From Halomonas sp. CUBES01 (GTDB lineage: Bacteria > Pseudomonadota > Gammaproteobacteria > Pseudomonadales > Halomonadaceae), in the NCBI RefSeq assembly GCF_020991005.1, contig NZ_JAJLLW010000005.1:248001-312000 (forward strand): DNA of 64,000 nucleotides, in the 5' to 3' direction. The position numbers and the translations under genes were made by a program. The notes below the pieces were generated by a model. The model saw only the letters and a program-made list of their open reading frames with translations. It did not search any database and was not told where the DNA came from. Positions within the stretch are counted from its first letter, which is position 1; every line of letters begins with the position of its first letter. This document shows positions 1-7,477 of the stretch, in pieces.

Positions 1-262
1 GTGGTTGAGCGTCGATTATGCCACTCGAGATGGCACCGCCACCGCCGGGGAAGACTATGTTGCCGTGGCCGATACGCTGATCCTTTATCCGGATGAAACC
101 CGGGCTGCGATTCCAGTGGAGGTGATCGGTGATGACACCCCGGAGCCCGATGAAACCTTTTACCTCGACGTGTTCAACCCCGTTGGTGGCAGCTTCGGAG
201 AGGATGTACTCATGCTGACGGCAGTGCGCACCATTCAGGATGATGATGGCTGGATCGCGTAA
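1..262 (+). CDS. Calx-beta domain protein, 3' end only
   Basis: An open frame enters from the left edge (reading from base 2) and stops with TAA at 260-262, so only about 86 C-terminal residues are visible. They form one Calx-beta repeat: a VDYATRDGTATAGEDY start, a strand-rich middle, then DDTPEPDETFYLDV and a terminal DDD before the stop. Calx-beta repeats are calcium-binding beta-sandwich modules common in large secreted or surface bacterial proteins and adhesins. The protein is probably exported, but its N-terminus, length and partner domains lie outside the window. Confidence 0.8.
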   Translation, partial: WLSVDYATRDGTATAGEDYVAVADTLILYPDETRAAIPVEVIGDDTPEPDETFYLDVFNPVGGSFGEDVLMLTAVRTIQDDDGWIA

Positions 263-558
263 GGTGCTTTGACTCACAACAGTGTTAGTAACATATACGT
301 TGCCATCATCTTGAGGAAAGAGGGGACAGGTTCGTGGATCAATCATGATCGAGAGGGCAGTCGGCATGATACGTGCAAACAAGTCACTTGCTTGATGCCG
401 CTGCCAGAGTGCCTGATGAAATGCCCTGTTCGGCCAATAAGTAAAATTTTTAATAAATCCTTTTAAAACATATATTTATAATTTTAAGCCTGGTTGGCTT
501 GCGGCCTGGTAGCTGACAGCGAGAACGTATTCGTGTTTCATGACGCTCCAGTTTCTGA
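263..558. other. Intergenic stretch without recognisable genes
   Basis: About 300 bases between the Calx-beta protein and the O-antigen-ligase-like gene. The part around 440-485 is AT-rich (TAAAATTTTTAATAAATCC) and could hold the promoter of the downstream gene. No convincing terminator, RNA gene or protein fragment was seen. Confidence 0.5.
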
Positions 559-1827
559 ATGGTGATGATGCCAGTGAGTGAGTCGTTCTTCTTGTCGGGT
601 TCTGCTGCCGTGTATTCGCGTTACACCTCTCTCGCGGTTTTTTTGCTGTGTGCCATCGCGCTGGTGGTGCCAAGCGGTTACTCGCTGGGTGCCGTCATGC
701 TGTTGCTGGGCAGCGGCGTGCTGTTGGCAACTCGCCCATTGCTTCGCTTGGGCCATCAGGACATGTGGGTGATGGCCGTCATGGCAGCGTATGCGCTGGT
801 TGGCATGCAGTCAGCTCTCTGGGACGGCCAGGGCGTCAGCGGGCTGGATAAACCGCTACGTTTCCTGCTCGCCGTTCCTGCACTATTGCTGGTGGTGGCT
901 TATCCTCCTCGATTGTCCTGGCTGTGGAGCGGGATCGCCGTGGGGGCGGTTGGCTCGGGTAGCTGGGCCATCTGGCAGAAATTCGCGCTGGAGGTGGAGC
1001 GCGCCACGGGGTATACCCATACGATCCAATTCGGCAATTTGAGCATGCTGCTCGGGGTGCTGTGTATTGCCGCGCTAGGCTGGGCGGTGATTCAGCCGCG
1101 TCGTCACCTGTGGGTGGTGGCCCTGTTAATCGCCGCGCTGTTGGGCGCCCTCGGTTCGCTGTTATCCGGTAGTCGGGGCGGCTGGGTGGGGATTCCTTTC
1201 GTTTTGCTTGTGCTGTTTCGTGCGTATGGCCGCTTTATCTCTCGGAAGTTGCTGGTGGCGATAAGTGGCCTGCTGTTGGTTGCCGGTATCGGCGTTTATG
1301 CCGTTCCTGAGCTGGGCGTGCAAGCCCGAGTGCACCAGGCGTTGGACGAAGTGGCGCGCTATGCAGAGGGTGATAGAAGCCATTCGTCAGTGGGGGCGAG
1401 GTTTGAAATGTGGCGGGGGGCGAGCCATTTGATTACCGAGAAGCCGCTGTTGGGGTGGGGAGACAATGGCTACGCTGACGCCATGCAGGCACTCGGTCAG
1501 GAAGGGGTGATTAATGCCCGGGCCGCCCAGTATGGCCATGCACATAATGAGTTTATTGATAGCCTGGCCAAACGCGGCGTATTGGGTTTGGCGGTGCTGC
1601 TGGCGCTCTATCTAGTCCCGATGCGCTTTTTTGCACAGTCACTGGGGGCGGCAGATTTATCGAGGCGATCCATTGCCACGGCAGGCGTCCTGCTACCGGT
1701 GACGTACATTGATTTTGGCCTGACGCAAACGTTTCTGTCTCATAACAGCGGCGTGATGATGTATGCGTTTTTACTGGCGGTGCTTTGGGGGATTTACGCT
1801 CGACAGGCTAGATCATCGTATTGCTGA
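559..1827 (+). CDS. O-antigen ligase/polymerase family membrane protein
   Basis: A 422-residue polytopic inner-membrane protein of the Wzy/WaaL-like O-antigen ligase family. It has many hydrophobic segments, a conserved SGSRGGWVG loop near residues 204-212, and the family signature HAHNEFIDSLAKRGVLGL near 331-348. WaaL-type enzymes transfer undecaprenyl-linked glycans to lipid A-core, whereas related PglL enzymes glycosylate proteins, and sequence alone does not separate these. The start ATG at 559 is followed by GTG-ATG-ATG, so the true start could be a few codons later. The gene stands alone, without glycosyltransferase neighbours in the window. Confidence 0.8.
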   Translation: MVMMPVSESFFLSGSAAVYSRYTSLAVFLLCAIALVVPSGYSLGAVMLLLGSGVLLATRPLLRLGHQDMWVMAVMAAYALVGMQSALWDGQGVSGLDKPLRFLLAVPALLLVVAYPPRLSWLWSGIAVGAVGSGSWAIWQKFALEVERATGYTHTIQFGNLSMLLGVLCIAALGWAVIQPRRHLWVVALLIAALLGALGSLLSGSRGGWVGIPFVLLVLFRAYGRFISRKLLVAISGLLLVAGIGVYAVPELGVQARVHQALDEVARYAEGDRSHSSVGARFEMWRGASHLITEKPLLGWGDNGYADAMQALGQEGVINARAAQYGHAHNEFIDSLAKRGVLGLAVLLALYLVPMRFFAQSLGAADLSRRSIATAGVLLPVTYIDFGLTQTFLSHNSGVMMYAFLLAVLWGIYARQARSSYC

Positions 1828-1889
1828 GCGCTTACGACATCCGCTGCCTGCACCCAGCCCATGTCGATATCGTCTCTCGATATTAACTG

Positions 1890-1908
1890 AAGGGGCTTGA
1901 TGCCCCTT
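1890..1908 (+). terminator. Possible hairpin after the O-antigen-ligase-like gene
   Basis: AAGGGGC (1890-1896) and GCCCCTT (1902-1908) form a perfect 7-bp stem with a 5-base loop, 63 bases after the stop codon. No T-run follows, so it may be an mRNA-stabilising or Rho-dependent element rather than a classical terminator. Confidence 0.35.
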
Positions 1909-2012
1909 GCGGCCGATATTCCCGTGCCTTACTTTGCTGGGGATGCGGGAGAGGAACCTGAGCCGGTCGGGATTTTATGTGAGTGGCGATGACGGTAGCC
2001 CCTGGCAGGTGG
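1909..2012 (+). pseudogene. Remnant of an AraD1-type (FAH superfamily) gene
   Basis: Translation from 1909 gives AADIPVPYFAGDAGEEPEPVG, which matches EADMPVPHFAQDAGEEPELAG in the intact AraD1-type protein encoded at 11005-11991. A one-base insertion near 1970 then shifts the frame, and YVSGDDGSPWQV continues the match to YVIGDDGSPWRV. Nothing upstream or downstream aligns. This is a roughly 100-bp decayed internal fragment of a sugar-acid dehydratase gene. It differs enough from the intact gene to be an old paralogue, not a recent copy. Confidence 0.8.
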
Positions 2013-2135
2013 AGAAGGCATGTCGCACAAGGACAGCCATCTTTGCTGATTAGCGGGGCGCTTCATGGCCCATTCGATGTTTTCAAGTGTTCCAGCATAG
2101 GCGGCTGACCTTGAAGGCAGCTGCAAGGATAATGC

Positions 2136-2157
2136 TTGATCTATTATGATAGATCAA
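2136..2157. promoter_or_regulatory. HipB-type operator 1
   Basis: A perfect inverted repeat TTGATCTA-N6-TAGATCAA lies 110 bp upstream of hipB in an AT-rich region. Together with two related sites further down it forms a set with identical spacing, the pattern expected for autoregulation by the HipB homodimer. The binding itself is inferred. Confidence 0.7.
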
Positions 2158-2213
2158 AATATTTTTGTGATATGTTATCTTGAATAAATAATTATTGAGC
2201 ATCTCCGCATAAG

Positions 2214-2233
2214 TGATCTATTTTAATAAATCA
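2214..2233. promoter_or_regulatory. HipB-type operator 2
   Basis: TGATCTA-N6-TAAATCA has the same arm sequence and 6-bp spacer as operator 1, with one mismatch. Its centre is 77 bp downstream of the centre of operator 1. Confidence 0.6.
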
Positions 2234-2244
2234 ATTTATGCCAA

Positions 2245-2266
2245 ATGATGTATAAAAGTAGATCAA
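2245..2266. promoter_or_regulatory. HipB-type operator 3, abutting the hipB start
   Basis: ATGATGTA-N6-TAGATCAA carries the same design as operator 1, with two changes in the left arm. Its right arm ends at the base before the hipB ATG and covers the place of the ribosome-binding site. Bound repressor would block transcription close to the start codon. Its centre is 32 bp from that of operator 2, about three helical turns. Confidence 0.55.
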
Positions 2267-2851
2267 ATGAGCTATGGAACGGAACACTTAGCCGCACGCC
2301 TAAAGGCTGCACGAGAAGCTAAGGGGCTGAGTCAGCGGGAACTGAGCGCGCTTGCCGGTGTGCCGCAGTCGCACATCTCCAAAATAGAAAATGATGCCGT
2401 TGATTTGCGCGTCTCAAGCCTTTCTTCCATCGCCCACTCGCTGGATCTGGAATTGATGCTCGTGCCCCGCAAGGCGATTCCGGCTGTCCAGTCAATTACC
2501 CGCAGCGTCGCCAGCGCGCCGGTCATCAACGCGGCAACACAGCGGGAACTCGACCGCATCCGCGAGACGGTGAATGAACTCGCATCGCATGCATCCAGCG
2601 CGAGCATCGACAACCTCCAGCGCCGCATCCGCGAGATCACCCAAATCCAGAGCCAGATTGACCCTGATATTCTAAAAAAGGTACGGCGCATCCTTGAGTC
2701 TATCGAGTCTTCGGGCAGCAATGAGGCCGTCAACCGGGCTGTCGAAAATATCCGCTCTTTGCGCAACCAGCTCGCCCATCGAGCCTCGTCCCAAGAGACG
2801 CCGCGTGCCCCAAGACCGGCCTATCGGCTAGAGGAGGATCAAGATGGCTGA
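2267..2851 (+). CDS. hipB: HipB-like antitoxin, XRE-family repressor
   Basis: A 194-residue protein with an XRE helix-turn-helix at about residues 7-63 (LKAAREAKGLSQRELSALAG, then VPQSHISKIEN). It is the antitoxin and autorepressor of the hipA toxin directly downstream, overlapping it by 8 bases. Classical HipB is about 88 residues. Here about 110 extra residues follow, rich in charged heptad-like sequence (RIRETVNELASHASS and on) and suggestive of a coiled coil, possibly for oligomerisation across several operators. There is no canonical Shine-Dalgarno; an operator half-site occupies that position. Identification as an antitoxin rests on the pairing with HipA. Confidence 0.85.
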   Translation: MSYGTEHLAARLKAAREAKGLSQRELSALAGVPQSHISKIENDAVDLRVSSLSSIAHSLDLELMLVPRKAIPAVQSITRSVASAPVINAATQRELDRIRETVNELASHASSASIDNLQRRIREITQIQSQIDPDILKKVRRILESIESSGSNEAVNRAVENIRSLRNQLAHRASSQETPRAPRPAYRLEEDQDG

Positions 2852-4073
2852 TGTCTTTGTCCTTGATGTCCTGCTTTATGGGGAGCCTATTGGTACTCTT
2901 ACCAATGTTGGCGGAGACCGAACGATTTTTGCCTTCAACGACGCCCATATCGACAACCCTGACAGGCCGACGCTGGGGCTGGCCTTCAAGGACGAATTCG
3001 GCGCGTTGCTTACGGACTTCAGACCCTATCAGAAGCGCGTGATGCCGTTTTTCTCGAATCTTCTACCTGAAGGCCATCTGCGTAAATACCTTTCAGAGAA
3101 TGTGGGCGTAAATCCCGAGCGTGAGTTTCATCTACTTTGGGCATTCGGTCATGACCTGCCCGGTGCGGTCACGATCAAACCCGCTGATGGCGAGGCATGG
3201 CCGCCGATTGGCGGTGAGAGTACTGATGTTGATGAGACCGAAGGTGGTCGCCGAGAGCACGCCTTGCGGTTCTCGCTTGCTGGGGTACAGCTAAAATTCT
3301 CGGCGGTTCTGGCCCCGACCGGCGGCCTGACGATTCCCGCATCCGGCGTTGGTGGCTCATGGATCGTGAAGCTCCCATCGCGCGAGTTCAAAGGCGTTCC
3401 CGAAAACGAGTTTTCGATGATGACGCTCGCGCGCCTTATCGGAATAGATGTCCCACCTATTGATCTTGTCGATGTCGGCAGCATCAAGAATCTGCCCGAA
3501 GGAATCGACAAGATCGGCCAAAGCGCCTTCGTTATTGAACGGTTCGACAGGCTGTCTGACGGCAGCGCCGTTCATATCGAGGATTTCGCACAGGTCTTCG
3601 ATGTCTATGCCGAGCAAAAGTACAAAACGGCCACCTTGCGCAATATTGCACAGGTACTTGCCGCTGAGACCAGCGACGCCGATATCGCCGAATTCATCCG
3701 GCGGCTGGTTTTCTGCGTTCTGATCGGAAACGGCGACATGCACATGAAGAACTGGTCGCTTATCTATCCCGACCGGCGAAACGCTGCGCTCGCTCCGGCT
3801 TACGATCTTGTCTCGACCATCCCTTATATCCCCAGCGACAATATGGGGCTCAGGATCAGCCGGACTCGCGCGTTTTCCGAACTGACCAACGACGAGCTTG
3901 AGCATTTGGCAGCCAAAGCCGCCATTCCCGAAAAACTTGTTCTGGATACGGCTCATGAGGCGGCCGCACGCTTCCACCAGCACTGGCAGGCCGAGAAACA
4001 CAACCTCCCGATGACAAAGCAAGTTCGTGAGGCTATCGAGGCTCATATCAAGAGCCTCCCAATAGCGCAATAA
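2844..4073 (+). CDS. hipA: HipA-like serine/threonine kinase toxin
   Basis: A 409-residue HipA-family kinase. The N-terminal domain (VLLYGEPIGTL ... LPEGHLRKYL) is followed by the kinase core: LAGVQLKFSAVL (about 146-157), SWIVKLP with the nucleotide-binding lysine, VIERFDR, the catalytic-loop sequence GNGDMHMKNWSLIY, and APAYDLVS in the position of the metal-binding DFG motif. In Escherichia coli HipA phosphorylates glutamyl-tRNA synthetase and causes growth arrest; the target here is unknown. All key motifs appear intact. A strong GAGGAGG lies 7 bases before the ATG, inside the end of hipB. The pair sits between two gene remnants, consistent with horizontal gain. Confidence 0.9.
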   Translation: MADVFVLDVLLYGEPIGTLTNVGGDRTIFAFNDAHIDNPDRPTLGLAFKDEFGALLTDFRPYQKRVMPFFSNLLPEGHLRKYLSENVGVNPEREFHLLWAFGHDLPGAVTIKPADGEAWPPIGGESTDVDETEGGRREHALRFSLAGVQLKFSAVLAPTGGLTIPASGVGGSWIVKLPSREFKGVPENEFSMMTLARLIGIDVPPIDLVDVGSIKNLPEGIDKIGQSAFVIERFDRLSDGSAVHIEDFAQVFDVYAEQKYKTATLRNIAQVLAAETSDADIAEFIRRLVFCVLIGNGDMHMKNWSLIYPDRRNAALAPAYDLVSTIPYIPSDNMGLRISRTRAFSELTNDELEHLAAKAAIPEKLVLDTAHEAAARFHQHWQAEKHNLPMTKQVREAIEAHIKSLPIAQ

Positions 4074-4246
4074 AAAGCGACCACGGTGATAGAGCTTGAT
4101 CGCCCAGAAATATCAATTGACGAGAGTCTCGGGGTTGATGTCATGAATCAAGTCTACGGCGTGTTTGATGTTGAGAGTATGTGTGCAGTATCAAGACTAG
4201 TGGAGCTTGGCGCGTATTGCCGAAAAAAACCCTTGATTGAAAGTCG
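4074..4246. other. Spacer after hipA without recognisable gene
   Basis: About 170 bases between the hipA stop and the truncated enolase copy. Open frames here continue into antisense of the remnant and show no family motif. The junction at 4246 is where similarity to the 21.5-kb locus begins abruptly. Confidence 0.4.
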
Positions 4247-4723
4247 CTACTGCCAAGTTGCCTGGTTGGCGCGGGTAGCCGCGAGACGTGCTTCATCAAG
4301 TGTAATGCCGAGGCCAGTCTCGTCAGTGAGTGTCAGCGAGCCTTCGGCATCGGGCTTTATGGCGGTCGTCAGCGGAAAGTCGCGAACCTCGGGTCTCCAT
4401 TCCGGTGGGTCGAAGGGGTATTCCAGATAAGGGCAGCCTTCTGGGCCAACCGCCCCGGCGGTGAGGTGCAGATTGGCGGCAAGGCCGATACCGTTCCCCC
4501 AGATATGCGGCGTGAACCACTTGTCTGCTGTTGTGACCTCTTTCGCCAGTCTGGATAAGCCGAGAAGCCCGATTGAGCAGACGGCGTCCGGTTGGTAGAC
4601 GTCAAGACACTGCTGTCGCAACATTTCGCGGAATTCGTGGGGTTCGCGGGGCATCTCGCCACCGGCGATTTTAAGCCGCTCGCCGGTCGGGTCGTTGAGA
4701 GCGCGCATGCCGGGGCGATTCAA
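4247..4723 (-). pseudogene. Truncated copy of an enolase-superfamily (MR/MLE) gene
   Basis: The 158-residue leftward frame matches the C-terminal part of the intact mandelate-racemase/muconate-lactonizing-family protein at 21486-22628, from [20 protein letters not shown] through the last residues NQATWQ. Similarity runs without gaps from 4246 to about 4716, a constant offset of 17,239 bases. It keeps the metal-ligand glutamate (AGGEM) and the catalytic histidine, though in HIWGNG instead of HTWGNG. It lacks the N-terminal capping domain and the first part of the barrel, including the catalytic lysine and first metal ligands. It cannot be an active enzyme. Confidence 0.85.
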
Positions 4724-4934
4724 ATATCGCTAAAAACTGGGTGTCACGGCTTAGACTGCCGACTTTTTATCCCATTTCCGTCTTCCAGCTCTATGGGTGC
4801 GCTTTGGTAATATGTTTCGCTCCAGCGGCTTGGTGGTACCGCTTTTACGTCGTCAGATGTTGGAGGCAATTTTGGGGCCGGGATGATTTGATTGCTCAAC
4901 ACGCTGAGCGTCAACAAGGGCCTGATCTTCAGGG
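4717..4934. other. Intergenic segment between enolase remnant and gntR
   Basis: About 220 bases with no coding signal I recognise. A degenerate REP-like palindrome lies at 4888-4920. The segment may contain scars of the event that truncated the enolase copy. Confidence 0.4.
4888..4920. repeat. Degenerate REP-like element (copy E)
   Basis: TGATTGCTCAACACGCTGAG followed by CGTCAACAAGGG resembles the dispersed palindromes at 21355, 21440, 50885 and 52015: a GCTCA/TGAGC stem, then a short A/C-rich tail. It is the weakest member of the set. Confidence 0.35.
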
Positions 4935-5672
4935 CTATGTTTGGCTGGTCGTCAACTTGGTCTTGGTGGTGCGATAGACGCTATCCAGGTGGGCGAGCAT
5001 GGCGCGTTCGGCAGCGTCCGGGTCGCCGCGTTTCAGGCCATCCACGATATGCCGGTGCTCGTGATAGCTGCGCTCGATGGCGCCGGGCTCGCGCATCACC
5101 TGACGGCGAATATGCAGGCCGAAGGCATAAAGCTCTTCGGCATAGCGCAACAGTATCTCGTTGTTGGCGTATTCCGATATCAGCTTGTGGAAGTTCTGGT
5201 CGGAGAGTTGGAAATGCACGGGAGAGTCGAACAGTCGGCTTTGCGCGTCGAGTAGCTGTTCCAGGCCTTCAATGCCTTTGTCGTCGATATTGATGGCGGC
5301 GCGCCGGGCAATGGCGGCTTCCACCACGATGCGACTTTCGAAGACGCTGTCCACGTCAAAGCGGTTCATCTCGCGGGATGTGCCGTCAGCAGTGGCGGGG
5401 CGGCAGCGTGCCAACGTTTCTTCATCCGCGCGAATGCGTGTCTTGCTGCCATGGGAGACGCTGATCAGGCCGTGAGCCGTCAGCTGGGCGAGTGCCCCAC
5501 GGACGGTTTCGCGGCTCACGCCAAATAACTGTGCCAGCTCACGCTCGCTGGGCAATTCATCGCCGTCTCTTAGCAGCCCGGTCAGGATCATGTCGGTCAG
5601 CTTGTCGGCCAGGATTTCTTTCTTGGTCCGATTCTTGAGTGTTTTTTCGAAAGCGAATGCCGGGTTGCTCAT
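4935..5672 (-). CDS. GntR-family regulator, FadR subfamily (FCD domain)
   Basis: A 245-residue regulator. The N-terminal winged helix (about residues 18-85) contains LPSERELAQLFGVSRETVRG and the wing LISVSHGSKTRI. A C-terminal FCD domain follows, whose usual metal and ligand residues are visible: D-x3-H in DQNFHKLI, H in HEHRHIVD and H in AMLAHLDSVY. FCD regulators typically sense carboxylic or sugar acids. The gene is divergent from the TRAP/pentonate operon starting at 5879, with palindromes in the shared region, so it is probably the local repressor, released by the sugar acid or a pathway intermediate. Confidence 0.88.
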   Translation of the reverse strand: MSNPAFAFEKTLKNRTKKEILADKLTDMILTGLLRDGDELPSERELAQLFGVSRETVRGALAQLTAHGLISVSHGSKTRIRADEETLARCRPATADGTSREMNRFDVDSVFESRIVVEAAIARRAAINIDDKGIEGLEQLLDAQSRLFDSPVHFQLSDQNFHKLISEYANNEILLRYAEELYAFGLHIRRQVMREPGAIERSYHEHRHIVDGLKRGDPDAAERAMLAHLDSVYRTTKTKLTTSQT

Positions 5673-5690
5673 GATCCCTCCTGTCTCAGC

Positions 5691-5709
5691 TGGTCTGGAT
5701 AATAGACCA
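5691..5709. promoter_or_regulatory. Candidate GntR operator near the gntR start
   Basis: TGGTCT-N7-AGACCA is a perfect 6-bp inverted repeat 19-37 bases upstream of the gntR start codon. The TGGTCT half-site recurs in the larger palindrome at 5808-5844, suggesting one regulator acting on both divergent promoters. Confidence 0.55.
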
Positions 5710-5777
5710 TAAGCTGATCAAATACTACATCCCCTTTCTGGTCCTTTCGACAAAGGTATAACGCCTTAATTCAGTGC

Positions 5778-5806
5778 TTGACGGTACCTGATGAGCGGTT
5801 TAAGTT
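5778..5806 (+). promoter_or_regulatory. Candidate promoter of the TRAP/pentonate operon
   Basis: TTGACG (5778-5783) and TAAGTT (5801-5806) are separated by 17 bases. The expected start point, near 5813, falls inside the palindrome at 5808-5844, a classic repression geometry. The -10 match is weak. Confidence 0.4.
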
Positions 5807-5807
5807 T

Positions 5808-5844
5808 CTGGACTACTGGTCTGGTTAACCAACCAGCAGTCCAG
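5808..5844. promoter_or_regulatory. Large palindromic operator before the TRAP operon
   Basis: The arms CTGGACT-A-CTGGT and ACCAG-C-AGTCCAG (13 bases each, one non-matching position) flank an 11-base centre containing the perfect palindrome TGGTTAACCA. It lies 35-71 bases upstream of the DctP-type gene. Likely a GntR-type operator; the transcript could also fold it into a 5' hairpin. Confidence 0.6.
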
Positions 5845-5878
5845 TGAAGCAAAACCAATTACAATCCAGGAGTGCATC

Positions 5879-6853
5879 ATGCTCAAGAAGCTACTCGGCG
5901 TTTCCGCTCTCACTCTGGCCATCGCCAGTACGCATGCCCAGGCTGACAAAATCGTCTTCGCGATCGGTGGTACCCCCAACAGCCTGCAGGGCCAAACGGC
6001 GCAGGAGTTCGCCGACCGCCTGCAGGACCGCCTTGGCGACAATCATCAGGTGGAGTATTACCACAGCGGCCAGTTGGGCGACGAGAGGCAGCTCGTCCAG
6101 AAGCTGCGGCTCGGCACGGTCGACCTCGCGGGGATCTCTTCCATCATGTCATCGGTCTCGCCCGAATTCGCTCTTTTCGATATGCCTTTCCTGGTCAAGG
6201 ACCGGGACCATCTGCGACGTATCGATCGCGAGATCGTGATGCAGGATCTGGCTGAGAGCGCCGGGGAGCAGGGGCTCAATATCATCTCTACCTGGGAAAA
6301 CGGCTTCCGTCATATCACCAATAACGAACGCCCCATCAATGAGCCCGCCGACCTGGAGGGGTTGAAGATCCGCACGCCCCAGAGCGAGTGGCGCACGCTG
6401 ATGTTCGATACCTGGGGTGCCAATCCGACCCCGATGGCGTTTTCCGAAGTCTTTGTCGGCCTGCAGACCGGGGTGGTCGATGGCCAGGAGAACCCCCTCA
6501 GCAATATCAACGGGGCCAAATTCCAGGAAGTACAGGATTATCTCTCGCTCTCCAATCACGTTTACTCGCCGATCTGGTTGACCGCTGGCAAGGGCGGATG
6601 GGAACAGCTCTCAGAGGACGTTCGTGCTGCCATTACGGCGGTTGCCATCGAGACGCAGGACTGGGCACTTGCAAAAGGGGCCGAACTCGATAACTCACTG
6701 CTGGAGGCCATGCGTAACGACGGCATGGAGGTCAACCGGGTGGATCGCGATGCCTTTGTCGAGGCCAGCAACCCGGTTTATGCGGAGTTTGCCGAGAAAG
6801 TAGACGGCGGCCAGGAACTGGTGGACCGGGCCATGGCGTTGGCCGAGGAGTAA
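5879..6853 (+). CDS. TRAP transporter solute-binding protein (DctP type), system 1
   Basis: A 324-residue periplasmic binding protein with a signal peptide (MLKKLLGVSALTLAIAS, cleavage after HAQA near residue 22). Family features include GQLGDERQLVQKLRLGTVDLAG near 63-84, the ligand-clamping region GLKIRTPQSEWR, and NPTPMAFSEVFVGLQTGVVDGQENP. The conserved arginine in KIRTP normally pairs with the substrate carboxylate. An AGGAG lies 6 bases before the start. It is first in an operon with the two membrane subunits and sugar-acid enzymes, so the ligand is probably an aldonic acid such as a pentonate. Confidence 0.9.
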   Translation: MLKKLLGVSALTLAIASTHAQADKIVFAIGGTPNSLQGQTAQEFADRLQDRLGDNHQVEYYHSGQLGDERQLVQKLRLGTVDLAGISSIMSSVSPEFALFDMPFLVKDRDHLRRIDREIVMQDLAESAGEQGLNIISTWENGFRHITNNERPINEPADLEGLKIRTPQSEWRTLMFDTWGANPTPMAFSEVFVGLQTGVVDGQENPLSNINGAKFQEVQDYLSLSNHVYSPIWLTAGKGGWEQLSEDVRAAITAVAIETQDWALAKGAELDNSLLEAMRNDGMEVNRVDRDAFVEASNPVYAEFAEKVDGGQELVDRAMALAEE

Positions 6854-6922
6854 CGCCAGATGTCATCCCCAACGGGCGCCGTCACGGCGCCCTCTCTCAC
6901 TCAAGCGCAGGAGGGCTACGCC

Positions 6923-7477
6923 ATGAGTTTACTGGGTCGTGTCAATCGACTGCTGGAACGGTTGCTTGAAGCGCTGACCGTGTTTCTGTTGCTGGCGCTA
7001 ACCTCGATCGTCATTGCCGCTGTGGGGTTTCGTATGGTTGGCAACTCGTTCTCCTGGTACGACGAGGTGGCCTCTATCGGCCTGGCATGGCTGAGCTTTT
7101 ACGGTGCCAATCTGGCAGCCCTCAAGCGAACCCATATGGGCTTTCCCGGGCTGGTCAGCCGCGCGCCAGCAGCCATTCGTGCCAGCCTGTTCATTTTCTC
7201 GGAAGTCGTCGTCATCGGCTTCTTCCTGGTGATCGCTTACTACGGTTATGTCGTTCTCGACATCCTTGCCTGGGATAACCTGGTGTCCCTGCCCTGGATC
7301 GGTCTGGATGTGACCCAGTCGGTCATTCCGATCAGCGCCGTACTGTTCATTGTCTGTGAGCTGCTCAGTATGCCCATGGCATGGCGCAAGATGCGCAGTG
7401 GCGTGGACGGTGACGCGGAAGAAATCGAAGCGGCCATCCGCCAAGCCGAGGAAGACCTGAAGGAGTACCGCGCATGA
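6923..7477 (+). CDS. TRAP transporter small membrane subunit (DctQ type), system 1
   Basis: The four-helix small subunit of the TRAP transporter, about 184 residues. An ATG at 6860 would add 21 residues of low-complexity sequence. I prefer 6923 because AGGAGG sits 8 bases before it and the protein then begins MSLLGRVNRLLERLLEALTV, typical for the family. Conserved features include SWYDEVASIGLAWLSFYGA in the second helix region. The C-terminus is charged and cytoplasmic. It overlaps the large subunit by 4 bases (ATGA). Confidence 0.85.
   Translation: MSLLGRVNRLLERLLEALTVFLLLALTSIVIAAVGFRMVGNSFSWYDEVASIGLAWLSFYGANLAALKRTHMGFPGLVSRAPAAIRASLFIFSEVVVIGFFLVIAYYGYVVLDILAWDNLVSLPWIGLDVTQSVIPISAVLFIVCELLSMPMAWRKMRSGVDGDAEEIEAAIRQAEEDLKEYRA

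Noticed and set aside
4086..4430. 114-codon rightward frame after hipA
   Set aside because: It mostly lies antisense to the enolase remnant, which matches an intact gene elsewhere; the N-terminal part has no ribosome-binding site or family motif.
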